DNA of 64,000 bases from Marinibaculum pumilum (GTDB lineage: Bacteria > Pseudomonadota > Alphaproteobacteria > Ferrovibrionales > Ferrovibrionaceae). The notes beneath the pieces were generated by a model. The model did no database searches, had not been told where the DNA came from, and worked only from the letters and a program-made list of their open reading frames with translations. Of this stretch, positions 42,891 to 49,999 are shown one piece after another. Numbering within the stretch: the first letter of the stretch is position 1; each line of letters opens with the position of its first letter. The DNA lies in NCBI RefSeq assembly GCF_042646425.1, contig NZ_JBHRTR010000015.1:203390-267389 (forward strand). The letters run 5' to 3'. The translations under genes were made by a program, and so were the position numbers.

Positions 42891-42933
42891 CCCGGCCTCT
42901 TTGGTGGCCGCGGCGCACGCATGCGGTCCCGAT

Positions 42934-43011
42934 GGCGAGGGTAGCTCAGCTGGTTAGAGCGCCTGACTGTGACTCAGGAGGTCGCGGGTTCGAGCCCCGT
43001 TCCTCGCCCCA
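42934..43011 (+). tRNA. tRNA-His (anticodon GTG)
   Basis: A full cloverleaf. The acceptor stem GCGAGGG/TCCTCGC has a G-U pair at 7-66, and the D arm starts GCTCAGCTGG. The anticodon stem-loop CCTGA-CTGTGAC-TCAGG contains GTG, and the T arm is GCGGG-TTCGAGC-CCCGT. The histidine-specific extra base G-1 (42934) faces C73 (43008), and CCA is encoded at 43009-43011. Confidence 0.97.
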
Positions 43012-43070
43012 TCTTCCTTCCCAGCACTTCCGTATGCCAGGGCCTTGCCGCCGGCAGGCCGTGCGGCCGT

Positions 43071-43556
43071 TCAGGTCGCCAGGATCGGCTCGAGCGCGCG
43101 GCGCAGTTTTTCCGGAACCGGGACCGGGCGCCGGCTCTCGCGGTCCACATAGACGTGGACGAAATAGCCGAACGCCGCCGGCTCGGTATCGTCGCCGCGG
43201 AACAGGCCGATCTCGTAGGTGACCGAACTGCGGCCCATGCGGCGCACCCGAAGGCCCGCCGCCACGATGTCGGGAAAGGTCAGCGGCTTGCGATAGGTGC
43301 ACTTCGTCTCCACGACGAGGCCGATGACCGGATCCGCCTGGATATCCAATCCGCCCTTCTCGATCAGGAAGGCATTCGCGACGGTATCGAAATAGCTGTA
43401 GTACACGACATTGTTCACATGGCCGTAGGTGTCGTTGTCCATCCAGCGGGTCGGGATTTCACGGACATGCGGAAAGCTGGCACGGTCCTGCAGCGGCGCG
43501 TCGGCTTCTGCCGGTGAGGTGCAGGGCTTTGGGGCGCGGTCGGGGGCGGCGTTCAT
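43071..43556 (-). CDS. Acyl-CoA thioesterase, 4HBT/YbgC-like
   Basis: A 161-residue hotdog-fold thioesterase of the 4-hydroxybenzoyl-CoA thioesterase/FadM class. The catalytic-region motif is TRWMDNDTYGHVNNVVYYSYFDT, containing the conserved Asp and the GHVNN loop. Next come KCTYRKPLTFPDIVAAGLRV and the HVYVDRESRRPVPVP end. The first 30 residues are a Pro/Ala-rich extension. ATG 43556, following GAGG, is preferred over the frame start at 43577. The substrate is unknown. Aromatic or long-chain acyl-CoA is possible, given the aryl-CoA genes elsewhere in the window. It is divergent from the SDR pair. Confidence 0.9.
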   Translation of the reverse strand: MNAAPDRAPKPCTSPAEADAPLQDRASFPHVREIPTRWMDNDTYGHVNNVVYYSYFDTVANAFLIEKGGLDIQADPVIGLVVETKCTYRKPLTFPDIVAAGLRVRRMGRSSVTYEIGLFRGDDTEPAAFGYFVHVYVDRESRRPVPVPEKLRRALEPILAT

Positions 43557-43721
43557 TCGGCGATCCTCGTCACGCAACTGCGATGCTGCGCCGCAATATG
43601 GCGGGGAAAGCGGCTGGATAGCCGAGCCCGGTCAGAGGTTCAAGGCGCTGCAAGGCCCGGTTTGCCGCGTGGAACCGCATTGCACGACTGGTCAACCGGG
43701 CGGAATTGAGGGGGAACCGAC

Positions 43722-44489
43722 ATGACGGAACTGTTTTCGCTGGACGGCCGCGTGGCTCTCGTGACCGGCGCCAGCCGCGGCCTGGGTCTGGCCATGGCGG
43801 CCGCGCTTCACCAGGCGGGTGCCACGGTGGTACTGAACGGGCGGGATGCGGAGAGTCTGCGCCGGGCGGCCGCCACGATCGCCGCCGACGGCGAGCGGAC
43901 GGACGTGGCCGCCTTCGATGTGGCCGACGAGACGGCAGCCAAGGCGGCGGTGGCGGATATCGTCGCCCGGCATGGCCGGCTCGACATCCTGATCAACAAT
44001 GCCGGCATCAATTCGCGCCAGCCTTTCCTGGAGCAGCCGACGGAAGACTGGCGGCGGATCCTGGAGGTGAACCTGCACAGCGTGTACCTGCTGGCGAAGC
44101 TCTGCGCCGCGCCGATGGTGGACGCCGGCTGGGGCCGGATCGTCAATATCGGCTCGGTCATGTCGGTACTCGGCCGGCCGGGCATCCACGCCTATTCGGC
44201 GGCCAAGCACGGCCTGGTGGGGCTGACGAAGTCGGTGGCATCGGAGCTGGGGCCGCGCGGGGTGACCTGCAATGCCATCGGCCCGGGCTATTTCCGGACC
44301 GAACTGACGCAGGCGCTGCAGGACGACAAGGCCTTCCACGACCTGGTCTGCCGGGTCACGCCGGTCGGCCGCTGGGGCAATCCGGAGGAACTCGGCGCGG
44401 CCGCGGTCTTCCTCTGCTCGCCCGGGGCCGCCTATGTGAACGGCCATCTCCTGATGATCGACGGTGGCATGACCACCTCCTTCCTGTAG
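43722..44489 (+). CDS. Short-chain dehydrogenase/reductase (first of tandem pair)
   Basis: A 255-residue classical SDR similar to gluconate 5-dehydrogenase/3-oxoacyl reductase types. The cofactor motif is VTGASRGLGLAMA, then LINNAGINSRQPF. The catalytic Ser is in NIGSVMSVLGRPG and the YxxxK motif is YSAAKHGLVG. The C-terminus GHLLMIDGGMTTSFL is nearly identical to that of the next gene. The ribosome site GAGGGGG precedes ATG. It is separated from its paralogue by 7 bp, so the two are co-translated. The substrate is unknown, perhaps a sugar acid or polyol. Confidence 0.93.
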   Translation: MTELFSLDGRVALVTGASRGLGLAMAAALHQAGATVVLNGRDAESLRRAAATIAADGERTDVAAFDVADETAAKAAVADIVARHGRLDILINNAGINSRQPFLEQPTEDWRRILEVNLHSVYLLAKLCAAPMVDAGWGRIVNIGSVMSVLGRPGIHAYSAAKHGLVGLTKSVASELGPRGVTCNAIGPGYFRTELTQALQDDKAFHDLVCRVTPVGRWGNPEELGAAAVFLCSPGAAYVNGHLLMIDGGMTTSFL

Positions 44490-44496
44490 ACCGGTC

Positions 44497-45255
44497 ATGA
44501 CCGCGCCCTTCGACCTGGGCGGGCGGGTGGCGCTGGTCACCGGCGCCGCAGGCGGGCTGGGCAGGGCGATGGCGGGCGCGCTGCACGGCGCGGGCGCCGC
44601 TCTGGTGCTGACGGATATCGACGAGCGCGGCCTTGCGAACGCCGCTTCGGCCTTCGGCGGCCGGGCAGAGACCGCGCTCCTGGACATCACCGACGCTGCG
44701 GCGATCCAGCACCTGGTCGACGGGATCATGGCCCGCCACGGCCGGCTCGACATCCTGCTGAACAATGCCGGCATGGGCGCTGCGGCGGCCTTCCTGAACG
44801 AAGAGACGGCACAGTGGCGCCGGATCCATGCGGTCAACCTGGATGCCGTCTATCTGATGGCGAAGGCGGCCGCCGCGCCGATGGCGGCGCAGGGCTGGGG
44901 ACGCATCGTCAACATCGCCTCTATCTATGGAATGGTCGGCAGCCCCCGGGTACAGGCCTATGCGGCAAGCAAGCATGCGGTGGTGGGCCTGACCCGGGCG
45001 ATCGCCGCCGAACTCGGCCCCTGCGGCGTGACCTGCAATGCGATCGGGCCGGGCTATGTCCGAACCGCGATGACCGCGCCGCTGCAGGGCGATGACGGGT
45101 TCGGCCGCCGGCTCGTCGCGGCGGTGCCGGTGGGCCGCTGGGCGGAGCCTGCGGACCTTGCCGGGCCGGCCCTGTTTCTCTGCAGTCCGGGCGCATCCTA
45201 CGTGAACGGGCATCTGCTGCTGGTCGACGGCGGGATGACGACGAGCTTCCTGTAG
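44497..45255 (+). CDS. Short-chain dehydrogenase/reductase (second of tandem pair)
   Basis: A 252-residue classical SDR paralogous to the preceding gene. Motifs are VTGAAGGLGRAMA, LLNNAGMGAAAAF, the Ser in NIASIYGMVGSP, YAASKHAVVG, and the end GHLLLVDGGMTTSFL. The cofactor loop is followed by VLTDIDERGL, with an acidic residue where NAD-preferring SDRs have Asp, whereas the first copy has VLNGRDAESL, which suits NADP. The pair may therefore differ in cofactor and could interconvert a substrate in two steps. It is followed by tRNA-Pro after 172 bp. Confidence 0.93.
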   Translation: MTAPFDLGGRVALVTGAAGGLGRAMAGALHGAGAALVLTDIDERGLANAASAFGGRAETALLDITDAAAIQHLVDGIMARHGRLDILLNNAGMGAAAAFLNEETAQWRRIHAVNLDAVYLMAKAAAAPMAAQGWGRIVNIASIYGMVGSPRVQAYAASKHAVVGLTRAIAAELGPCGVTCNAIGPGYVRTAMTAPLQGDDGFGRRLVAAVPVGRWAEPADLAGPALFLCSPGASYVNGHLLLVDGGMTTSFL

Positions 45256-45427
45256 GGTGCCAGAGAGAGGCAGCGGGGCAGGGCGGTTCCGCTCGCCGGA
45301 TGCGACCGTCGGGGAGCCTGCGGCTTTCTTCCGGCGCGCGGTTCGATTAGATATCGGCGGAACGCCGGACGCAGACGACCGGCGAAGCGTCGGGCCGGTG
45401 GTGCCGGTCCGGCCGTCTCTCGGGGCG

Positions 45428-45504
45428 CGGGGCGTAGCGCAGGCTGGTAGCGCGGCTGTTTTGGGAACAGCAGGTCGCTGGTTCGAATCCAGTCGCCCCG
45501 ACCA
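45428..45504 (+). tRNA. tRNA-Pro (anticodon TGG)
   Basis: A 77-nt cloverleaf. The acceptor is CGGGGCG/CGCCCCG and the D arm is GCGCAGGCTGGTAGCGC. The anticodon arm GCTGT-TTTGGGA-ACAGC has TGG at positions 34-36. The T arm is GCTGG-TTCGAAT-CCAGT, with A73 and CCA encoded (45502-45504). Confidence 0.97.
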
Positions 45505-45572
45505 GAGAGCGGCGCCCGGCTGCGGATTGCAGGCGTGGATCAATGCAGTTGCGGATCGTTGGGGGACAGTCG

Positions 45573-45863
45573 ATGCGGGCCAGGATCTATCAGCCGACCA
45601 AGACGGCGATGCAGTCCGGACGGGCGCGGACCCGGCAATGGCTGCTGGAATATTACCCGACCACCCAGTTCGTGGAGCCGCTGATGGGCTGGACGGGGGT
45701 GGAAGGCACCCAGGGGCAGGTGCGCCTGCGCTTCCCCAGCAAGGAAGCGGCGATCGCCTACGCCAAGAAGCACGGCATCCCCTACGACATCGAGGCGGCG
45801 CACCAGCGCCGCTTCCATATCAAGGCCTATGCCGACAACTTCGCCTACGACCGGGCGGAGTGA
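45573..45863 (+). CDS. ETC complex I accessory subunit, NDUFS4-like
   Basis: A 96-residue protein of the ETC complex I subunit (NDUFS4/AQDQ 18-kDa) family, found in alphaproteobacteria and mitochondria, where it stabilises the NADH-dehydrogenase arm of complex I. Typical segments are MRARIYQPTKTAMQSGR, WLLEYYP, EPLMGWTG, LRFPSKEAAIAYAKKHGI and the end NFAYDR. The start ATG 45573 is preceded by GGGGGAC, and an upstream ATG at 45543 would add ten residues outside the family pattern. It lies between tRNA-Pro and tRNA-Arg, far from any nuo genes visible here, which is usual for this accessory subunit. Confidence 0.93.
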   Translation: MRARIYQPTKTAMQSGRARTRQWLLEYYPTTQFVEPLMGWTGVEGTQGQVRLRFPSKEAAIAYAKKHGIPYDIEAAHQRRFHIKAYADNFAYDRAE

Positions 45864-45894
45864 CGGCGGAGCGGCCGATCTTCGCCGGGTTTGC

Positions 45895-45971
45895 GGCCCC
45901 GTAGCTCAGTCGGATAGAGCAAGTGCCTTCTAAGCACTAGGTCGCTGGTTCGAATCCAGCCGGGGTCGCCA
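45895..45971 (+). tRNA. tRNA-Arg (anticodon TCT)
   Basis: A cloverleaf with acceptor GGCCCCG/CGGGGTC (one G-U) and D arm GCTCAGTCGGATAGAGC. The anticodon arm AGTGC-CTTCTAA-GCACT has TCT at 34-36, and the T arm is GCTGG-TTCGAAT-CCAGC. The discriminator is G, and CCA is encoded at 45969-45971. It starts 31 bp after the NDUFS4-like stop, so the two may share a transcript. Confidence 0.97.
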
Positions 45972-45994
45972 TCCCCGCGGCTCGCCGCGGGGAT
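45971..45994 (+). terminator. Strong hairpin after tRNA-Arg
   Basis: Perfect 10-bp arms ATCCCCGCGG/CCGCGGGGAT with loop CTCG begin at the last base of tRNA-Arg. No T tract follows. It probably serves as a transcription stop or 3' processing signal for the tRNA transcript, and it separates the convergent gene at 46041. Confidence 0.55.
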
Positions 45995-46040
45995 GGGACT
46001 GCAGGGACGGTTCAGGGGGACGGTTCAGGGGGGCGGCGGC

Positions 46041-46433
46041 TCAGTCGGAGGTGGCGTCCTTCACCGCTTCCTTGGAACCGTCATAGGCTTTCTCCGCCTT
46101 GTCCGCGGTCCAGTTGCCGGCATCCTTGGCGCCCTCCACCGTCTCCGCGGCGGCCTGGCCGCTCTTGTCGCGGACCCAGTTGCCGGCGTCGTTGGCCGAT
46201 TCCAGACCGGACTTGGCCGCCTCGCCGACCGCGTTGCCAGCCGAATCCAGCGCATTGCCGGCCGCATTCGCCGCGTCCTTCAGGGCGTCGGTGACCGGCT
46301 TCATTGTCTCCGACTCCACCGGCTTGGTGGTCCCGGTATCATCGGCCAGCGCCGGTGCGGCCGCCGGGGCGGCCGCCAGCATGGCGGACAGGGCGATGAC
46401 GGACATGCGGGTCGTCGGGCTTCGGAACTGCAT
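46041..46433 (-). CDS. Exported amphipathic low-complexity protein
   Basis: A 130-residue protein with a cleavable signal peptide (MQFRSPTTRMSVIALSAMLA ending near PALA-DD). An Ala/Gly/Asp/Lys-rich mature region follows, with imperfect 11-residue amphipathic repeats such as DAANAAGNALD, SAGNAVGEAAK, NDAGNWVRDKS and KDAGNWTADKAE. The pattern resembles LEA/apolipoprotein-like stress-protective proteins, though this is resemblance only. The start is supported by AAGGAGG six bases before ATG 46433. It lies downstream of a tiny lipoprotein gene on the same strand, and both may be envelope-stress proteins. Confidence 0.82.
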   Translation of the reverse strand: MQFRSPTTRMSVIALSAMLAAAPAAAPALADDTGTTKPVESETMKPVTDALKDAANAAGNALDSAGNAVGEAAKSGLESANDAGNWVRDKSGQAAAETVEGAKDAGNWTADKAEKAYDGSKEAVKDATSD

Positions 46434-46546
46434 CACTTCCTCCTTCTGTCGGTGCGGCTCGATCGCCGGCCCAGCTGCGCGGTGCCGCGCCGGGCGCAGG
46501 CAGTAACGGCGCCGCCGCTCTTCGGTTCCAGCCGGCATGGCCGACT

Positions 46547-46678
46547 TCAGGTGCCGTTGCGTTCCAGGAACTGCAGTCGCTGGAACGAGGCGGTCGGATC
46601 GCTAACGGTCGTCTTGCAAGCCGTCAGGCCCAGGCTCAGGCCGAGGGCCAGCAGAAAGACGGTCAGCAAGGCGGGCAT
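46547..46678 (-). CDS. 43-residue small lipoprotein
   Basis: A 44-codon gene whose product begins MPALLTVFLLALGLSLGL and then has the lipobox LTAC. The mature peptide CKTTVSDPTASFQRLQFLE is followed by RNGT and a TGA stop. The size, single hydrophobic signal and short polar mature part resemble entericidin-like or other small alphaproteobacterial lipoproteins, but the mature sequence is not a recognised family. A GGAG ribosome site lies about ten bases before ATG. It is 114 bp upstream of the exported low-complexity gene on the same strand. Confidence 0.65.
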   Translation of the reverse strand: MPALLTVFLLALGLSLGLTACKTTVSDPTASFQRLQFLERNGT

Positions 46679-46807
46679 GGGCGGAAACTCCGTTTGGTCA
46701 GGTCGGGCATGCCGCATCAGATGTAAGGGCTGCCGGCCCTCGATGCGAGCGTCCGCGCTCGCCGCCAGGCGGGAATGCCACCCGGAAAGTTTTCACGGAA
46801 GTGTCAC

Positions 46808-46836
46808 TTGAAAAGAGTTGGCACGGCATCGATATT
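46808..46836 (+). promoter_or_regulatory. Sigma-70/RpoH-like promoter of the sRNA candidate
   Basis: CTTGAAA supplies a -35 hexamer TTGAAA, followed by 17 bp and GATATT at -10, in the most AT-rich part of the region. CTTGAAA also resembles the alphaproteobacterial heat-shock sigma (RpoH) -35 element. The predicted start is near 46843. Confidence 0.45.
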
Positions 46837-46842
46837 TTTAGT

Positions 46843-46910
46843 GCGTGTCGTGATGAGACTAAGGTAGCGGCACGGAAACAGGCAGGCCTCCCTGGGGTTC
46901 TGCCTGTTTT
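46843..46910 (+). ncRNA. Candidate small RNA with CCUCCC loop
   Basis: The predicted transcript of about 68 nt ends in a hairpin with 10-bp arms AAACAGGCAG/CTGCCTGTTT followed by T. The 14-nt loop reads GCCTCCCTGGGGTT and so exposes CCUCCC, an anti-Shine-Dalgarno sequence typical of several alphaproteobacterial trans-acting sRNAs. A promoter-like pair lies directly upstream. No protein can be read through it. This is a prediction from layout only, with no known sRNA family recognised. Confidence 0.4.
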
Positions 46911-47109
46911 AGTTTCCGGGTTGCTTGACGGAACTATCCGGTCTCGGCCGCCAGCCGTTCCGCGATACCCATCCGGCTCGCGGACCACGGTCCTGGCGCC
47001 GGCTCAGACCCTCCCGCCTGCCATCATTGGCGACGATTCGGCTGCGACGCCGCGATGCCGACTCCCAATGCCTCCTTCATGCGGTTAGAATCGCTCCAAG
47101 CGGGCGGGA

Positions 47110-47940
47110 ATGACTGTCATCGGGGGATGCCTGCTGTTGGGGGCTGCGGTGGGACAGGGTGCTGAGCAGGCTCCGGGCGAACAGCCGGGGCGCCAGAAGC
47201 AGAAGGGCCAGGCGATACCCACGGATTCCGCGGCCGCGGCGGAACGCCTGCGGTCGATCGACGTCCTGCGGGACGTCGCGGAGGATGTGCTGCGCCAGAT
47301 GGCGATGTCCTGCGCCTGGCAGAGCTATCGCGCCGGTGTGCAGATTTTCGACCGCGACAGCGCCAGCCGCGACGTGCTGTTCGTGGTCGAAGGCGCCGTG
47401 CAGGTCGTCAACTATTCGGCTACCGGGCGGGAAATTGCCTATGCCGAAGTGGCGGCCGGCGGTTTTCTGGGAGAGATCTCCGCGATCGACGGCGAACCGC
47501 GGTCCGCCACCGTGGTGGCCGCGCGGCCGACCCTGATCGCGGCCCTGCCGCCGGACCGCTTTGCCGAACTGCTGGATCGTCACCCACCGGTTGCCCGGCA
47601 GGTGATGCGCCGGCTTGCCCGGATCATCCGCACCTGCGACGAGCGGATCATGGATCTGTCCACCCTGGGGGCCGTCGCCCGGGTGCAGCGGGAGGTGCTG
47701 CGCCTGGCGCGGCCGGATCCGAACACGCCGGGCGCCGCCGTCATCCATCCGATCCCGACCCAGCAGCAGATCGCCGGCCATGCCTCGACCACCCGCGAGA
47801 CGGTGGCCCGCACCCTCAGCAATCTGCAGTCCGCCGGCTTCCTGGTGCGCAAAGGCCGGACGGTGACGATCCTGGACGTAGGCCGGCTCACCCGCCTGAC
47901 GGAGGACCTGACCACCGCCGGCGGCGAAAGCGCACGCTAG
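47110..47940 (+). CDS. Crp/Fnr-family transcriptional regulator
   Basis: A 276-residue regulator with a cyclic-nucleotide-binding domain (about 60-170) and C-terminal winged helix. The phosphate-binding-cassette-like stretch FLGEISAIDGEPRSATVVA retains Glu and Arg-Ser-Ala-Thr, as in cAMP-binding CRP proteins, so an actual nucleotide ligand is plausible. No FNR-type cysteine set is present. The recognition helix is in IAGHASTTRETVARTLSNLQ. The first 40 residues are a Gly/Gln-rich extension and the true start may be later, since ATG 47110 has only a GCGGGCGGGA upstream. The 3' end overlaps the convergent EAL gene by four bases. Confidence 0.92.
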   Translation: MTVIGGCLLLGAAVGQGAEQAPGEQPGRQKQKGQAIPTDSAAAAERLRSIDVLRDVAEDVLRQMAMSCAWQSYRAGVQIFDRDSASRDVLFVVEGAVQVVNYSATGREIAYAEVAAGGFLGEISAIDGEPRSATVVAARPTLIAALPPDRFAELLDRHPPVARQVMRRLARIIRTCDERIMDLSTLGAVARVQREVLRLARPDPNTPGAAVIHPIPTQQQIAGHASTTRETVARTLSNLQSAGFLVRKGRTVTILDVGRLTRLTEDLTTAGGESAR

Positions 47941-49754
47941 GCCGCCATCCGCCCGCCGGCGATGCCATCCTCCTGCCGCTTCGCGGCCCGTTTCAGCTCT
48001 GCGAGCCGCAGCATCATGACATCGCTGCCCAGGACGGGCCGGCCGGCCGGCAGTTCCAACAGGCCCGCGGAGCATCGCAGCAGGGGATAGCGGCGCGGCA
48101 GGCCGTCGCGCCCGGAGCCGTCGAGGAATCCGGCCCGCCGGGTGTCGGGGTCGTAGAAGCTCTCCACCTCGTGGCGGAACCGGGCGAGCAGGGCGTCGAC
48201 CTCCGGCCGCACCGCCGCCGGCGCGGCGTTCCTGAAGCCGCCGAAGAAATCGTCGCCGCCGACATGCCCCAGCCAGACATCCTCCCGACCGAGCTGCTTC
48301 TGCATCAGGTCGGCAAACAGCTGCAGTGCCCGGTCGCCCTGTCGGAAACCGTAGCTGTCGTTGAACGGCTTGAAATGATCGAAGTCGAAATAGGCCAGGA
48401 CATAGGCCCGGCCGCTGTCGAGTGCGGCATCCCGCACATAGTCGGCCACCGCCCGGTTGCCGGGCAGCCGGGTCAGCGGATTCTGGTCGCGGGCGGCCGC
48501 CAGGTTCTTCTCGTGCAGGGCCCGCAGAAGGGCGGTCGAGGTCAGGAAGCCGATATAGCGGCCGCGCTCCGCGATCAGCACGCCCGGCGCCTCCGCATGA
48601 TGGGCAAACAGCTCCAGGATCTTCTCCAGCGGCGTTTCCACCGCGGCGGTGGGGCAGGGGCGGGTCAGGTCGCGCAGGGTCTTGCCGTAGGTCTTGTTGG
48701 CCAGGAGGTCGCGGCCATAGGGAGAGTAGACGTAGGACTTCAGGTCGACGTCGCGGATCACCCCCAGCGGCACGCCGCCGCTGTCCACCACCGGGAACAG
48801 GGTGAGGTCGCGATGCCGGCGAAAGGCGTCGAACACCTCCATCATGCCCAGGCCGGCGTCCAGCGCCGGCAGCGGTTCGGCCTGTTCCCGGAGCAGGCCG
48901 GTATCGCCGGACCGGTTGCGGCGCTCGCGGCGGTTCAGCTCCTCCAGCCGGTCGTAGCGGACCAGGCAGGTCTGCGGGTCGGTGGAGGGGCGGTGGATCA
49001 GGTAGCCCTGCGCCAGGTCGAAACCCAGTTCGCGGCAGGCGCGGAATTCCGCCTCCGTCTCCATTCCCTCGGCGATCATCTGGATGCCCAGGACATGCAT
49101 CACGTCGACCAGGCGGGCCAGGAACAGAAGCTTCTTCGGTGCCTGCGCCAGGCCGGAGATGAAATAGCGGTCGATCTTCACATAGTCCGGCTGCTGTTCC
49201 AGAAGCAGCTTCAGGCGCGAATAGCCCTGGCCGAAATCGTCCAGTGCCAGGCGGCCGCCCGCCTGCCTCAGGCGACGGCAGGCCTCCACTGTCCGGTCCC
49301 CGGCCATCGCCTCCTGCCGCTCGGAGATCTCGAGGCAGAAGCGGTCGCGCGCCAGGCCGGCCGTGTCGATTTCCGACAGGATCTCGTCCACCAGGTCCGG
49401 CTGTTCGGCGACAAGGCGGGCGTCGACGTTCAGGAACAGCAGGGTGTTGCCGCCGGGCAGGGCGGCGAAGGCGCGCAGGGCCTGCCGCCGCAGCAGCCGC
49501 TCCAGATCCGGCAGCCAGCCATGCCCGTGGGCCAGGTCGAACAGCGCCTGGATGGAGGGAAGGCCCAGCCGGTCGACGCCGCGCAGCAGCGCCTCGAAGC
49601 CGTGCGCGATGCCGGTGTCGACACGTGCCACCGCCTGGAAGGCGTAGGCGGTGTCCTGGGCCACCCGGTTCAGGAAGTGGTCGCGGTCCGCGAAGCGCGG
49701 CGCGGCCGCCGCGACAGGTGACAGACGCAGGGAGGGCGCTTGTCCGTACCGCAT
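47937..49754 (-). CDS. EAL-CBS-GGDDF c-di-GMP phosphodiesterase-like protein
   Basis: A 605-residue soluble protein with three parts. The N-terminal EAL domain (about 35-270) retains the catalytic set: EAL at 54-56 (GFEALLRG), FLNVDARL, LEISER, ALDDFGQGYS, YVKIDRYF, IAEGMETE and AQGYLIHRP. It should therefore hydrolyse c-di-GMP. A paired CBS-like region (about 300-425) with FPVVDSGGVPLGVIRDVDL may bind adenyl nucleotides. The C-terminal GGDEF-like domain has GGDDF (499-503) in place of GGDEF and probably lacks or has reduced cyclase activity. The order EAL-CBS-GGDEF matches the YfgF/YhcK-unlike 'CBS-bridged' alphaproteobacterial type. ATG 49754 is used. An AT-rich stretch with TATAAT on the minus strand (49830-49835) may be its promoter. 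Confidence 0.9.
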   Translation of the reverse strand: MRYGQAPSLRLSPVAAAAPRFADRDHFLNRVAQDTAYAFQAVARVDTGIAHGFEALLRGVDRLGLPSIQALFDLAHGHGWLPDLERLLRRQALRAFAALPGGNTLLFLNVDARLVAEQPDLVDEILSEIDTAGLARDRFCLEISERQEAMAGDRTVEACRRLRQAGGRLALDDFGQGYSRLKLLLEQQPDYVKIDRYFISGLAQAPKKLLFLARLVDVMHVLGIQMIAEGMETEAEFRACRELGFDLAQGYLIHRPSTDPQTCLVRYDRLEELNRRERRNRSGDTGLLREQAEPLPALDAGLGMMEVFDAFRRHRDLTLFPVVDSGGVPLGVIRDVDLKSYVYSPYGRDLLANKTYGKTLRDLTRPCPTAAVETPLEKILELFAHHAEAPGVLIAERGRYIGFLTSTALLRALHEKNLAAARDQNPLTRLPGNRAVADYVRDAALDSGRAYVLAYFDFDHFKPFNDSYGFRQGDRALQLFADLMQKQLGREDVWLGHVGGDDFFGGFRNAAPAAVRPEVDALLARFRHEVESFYDPDTRRAGFLDGSGRDGLPRRYPLLRCSAGLLELPAGRPVLGSDVMMLRLAELKRAAKRQEDGIAGGRMAA

Positions 49755-49999
49755 CTCGCTCGGGCCTCTTCGCTGTCAGCTGATGCGGCGAGATTCGGCA
49801 GGGCCTGCTTAATGGCTGATGAAGCCAATATTATAGTTTGATGAAAATTCGCACTGGCATGGAGCCGCCCGTATGGCTTCCGGCGGCCCAAGGCGCCTGT
49901 GGCAAAGCGGCGCCTTGGCCGCCATAATGCCGGCCTGACCGCGCTCTGCGCCGGCGCTGCCGCCCCGGCCTGCCGGTCGATGAGATTTGGGAGGAGAGA

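Larger units (their letters stand above)
42490..42933. other. Regulatory intergenic region between glnB and tRNA-His
   Basis: No supportable gene. It carries a sigma-54-like promoter for glnB on the minus strand (42644-42660) and a sigma-70-like promoter for tRNA-His on the plus strand (42862-42890), both annotated separately. The frame that extends glnB upstream (to 42918) is an Arg/Pro-rich shadow. Confidence 0.5.
46679..47109. other. Relatively AT-rich intergenic region with an sRNA candidate
   Basis: No protein gene is supportable between the small lipoprotein and the Crp/Fnr gene. The middle contains a promoter-like pair (46808-46836) and a terminator-like hairpin (46876-46910), annotated as a candidate small RNA. 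The rest, including the 200 bp before the Crp/Fnr start, shows no clear operator. Confidence 0.5.

Noticed and set aside
46818..46836. TTGGCACG as a sigma-54 -24 element upstream of the sRNA candidate
   Set aside because: The required TGC at the -12 position is absent (CGATA at that place), so only the -24 half matches. The TTGAAA/GATATT pair fits better.
49830..49835. TATAAT on the minus strand as a promoter for the EAL-CBS-GGDDF gene
   Set aside because: The -10 hexamer is perfect but no acceptable -35 hexamer is found at 16-18 bp. It is mentioned only as a possibility.
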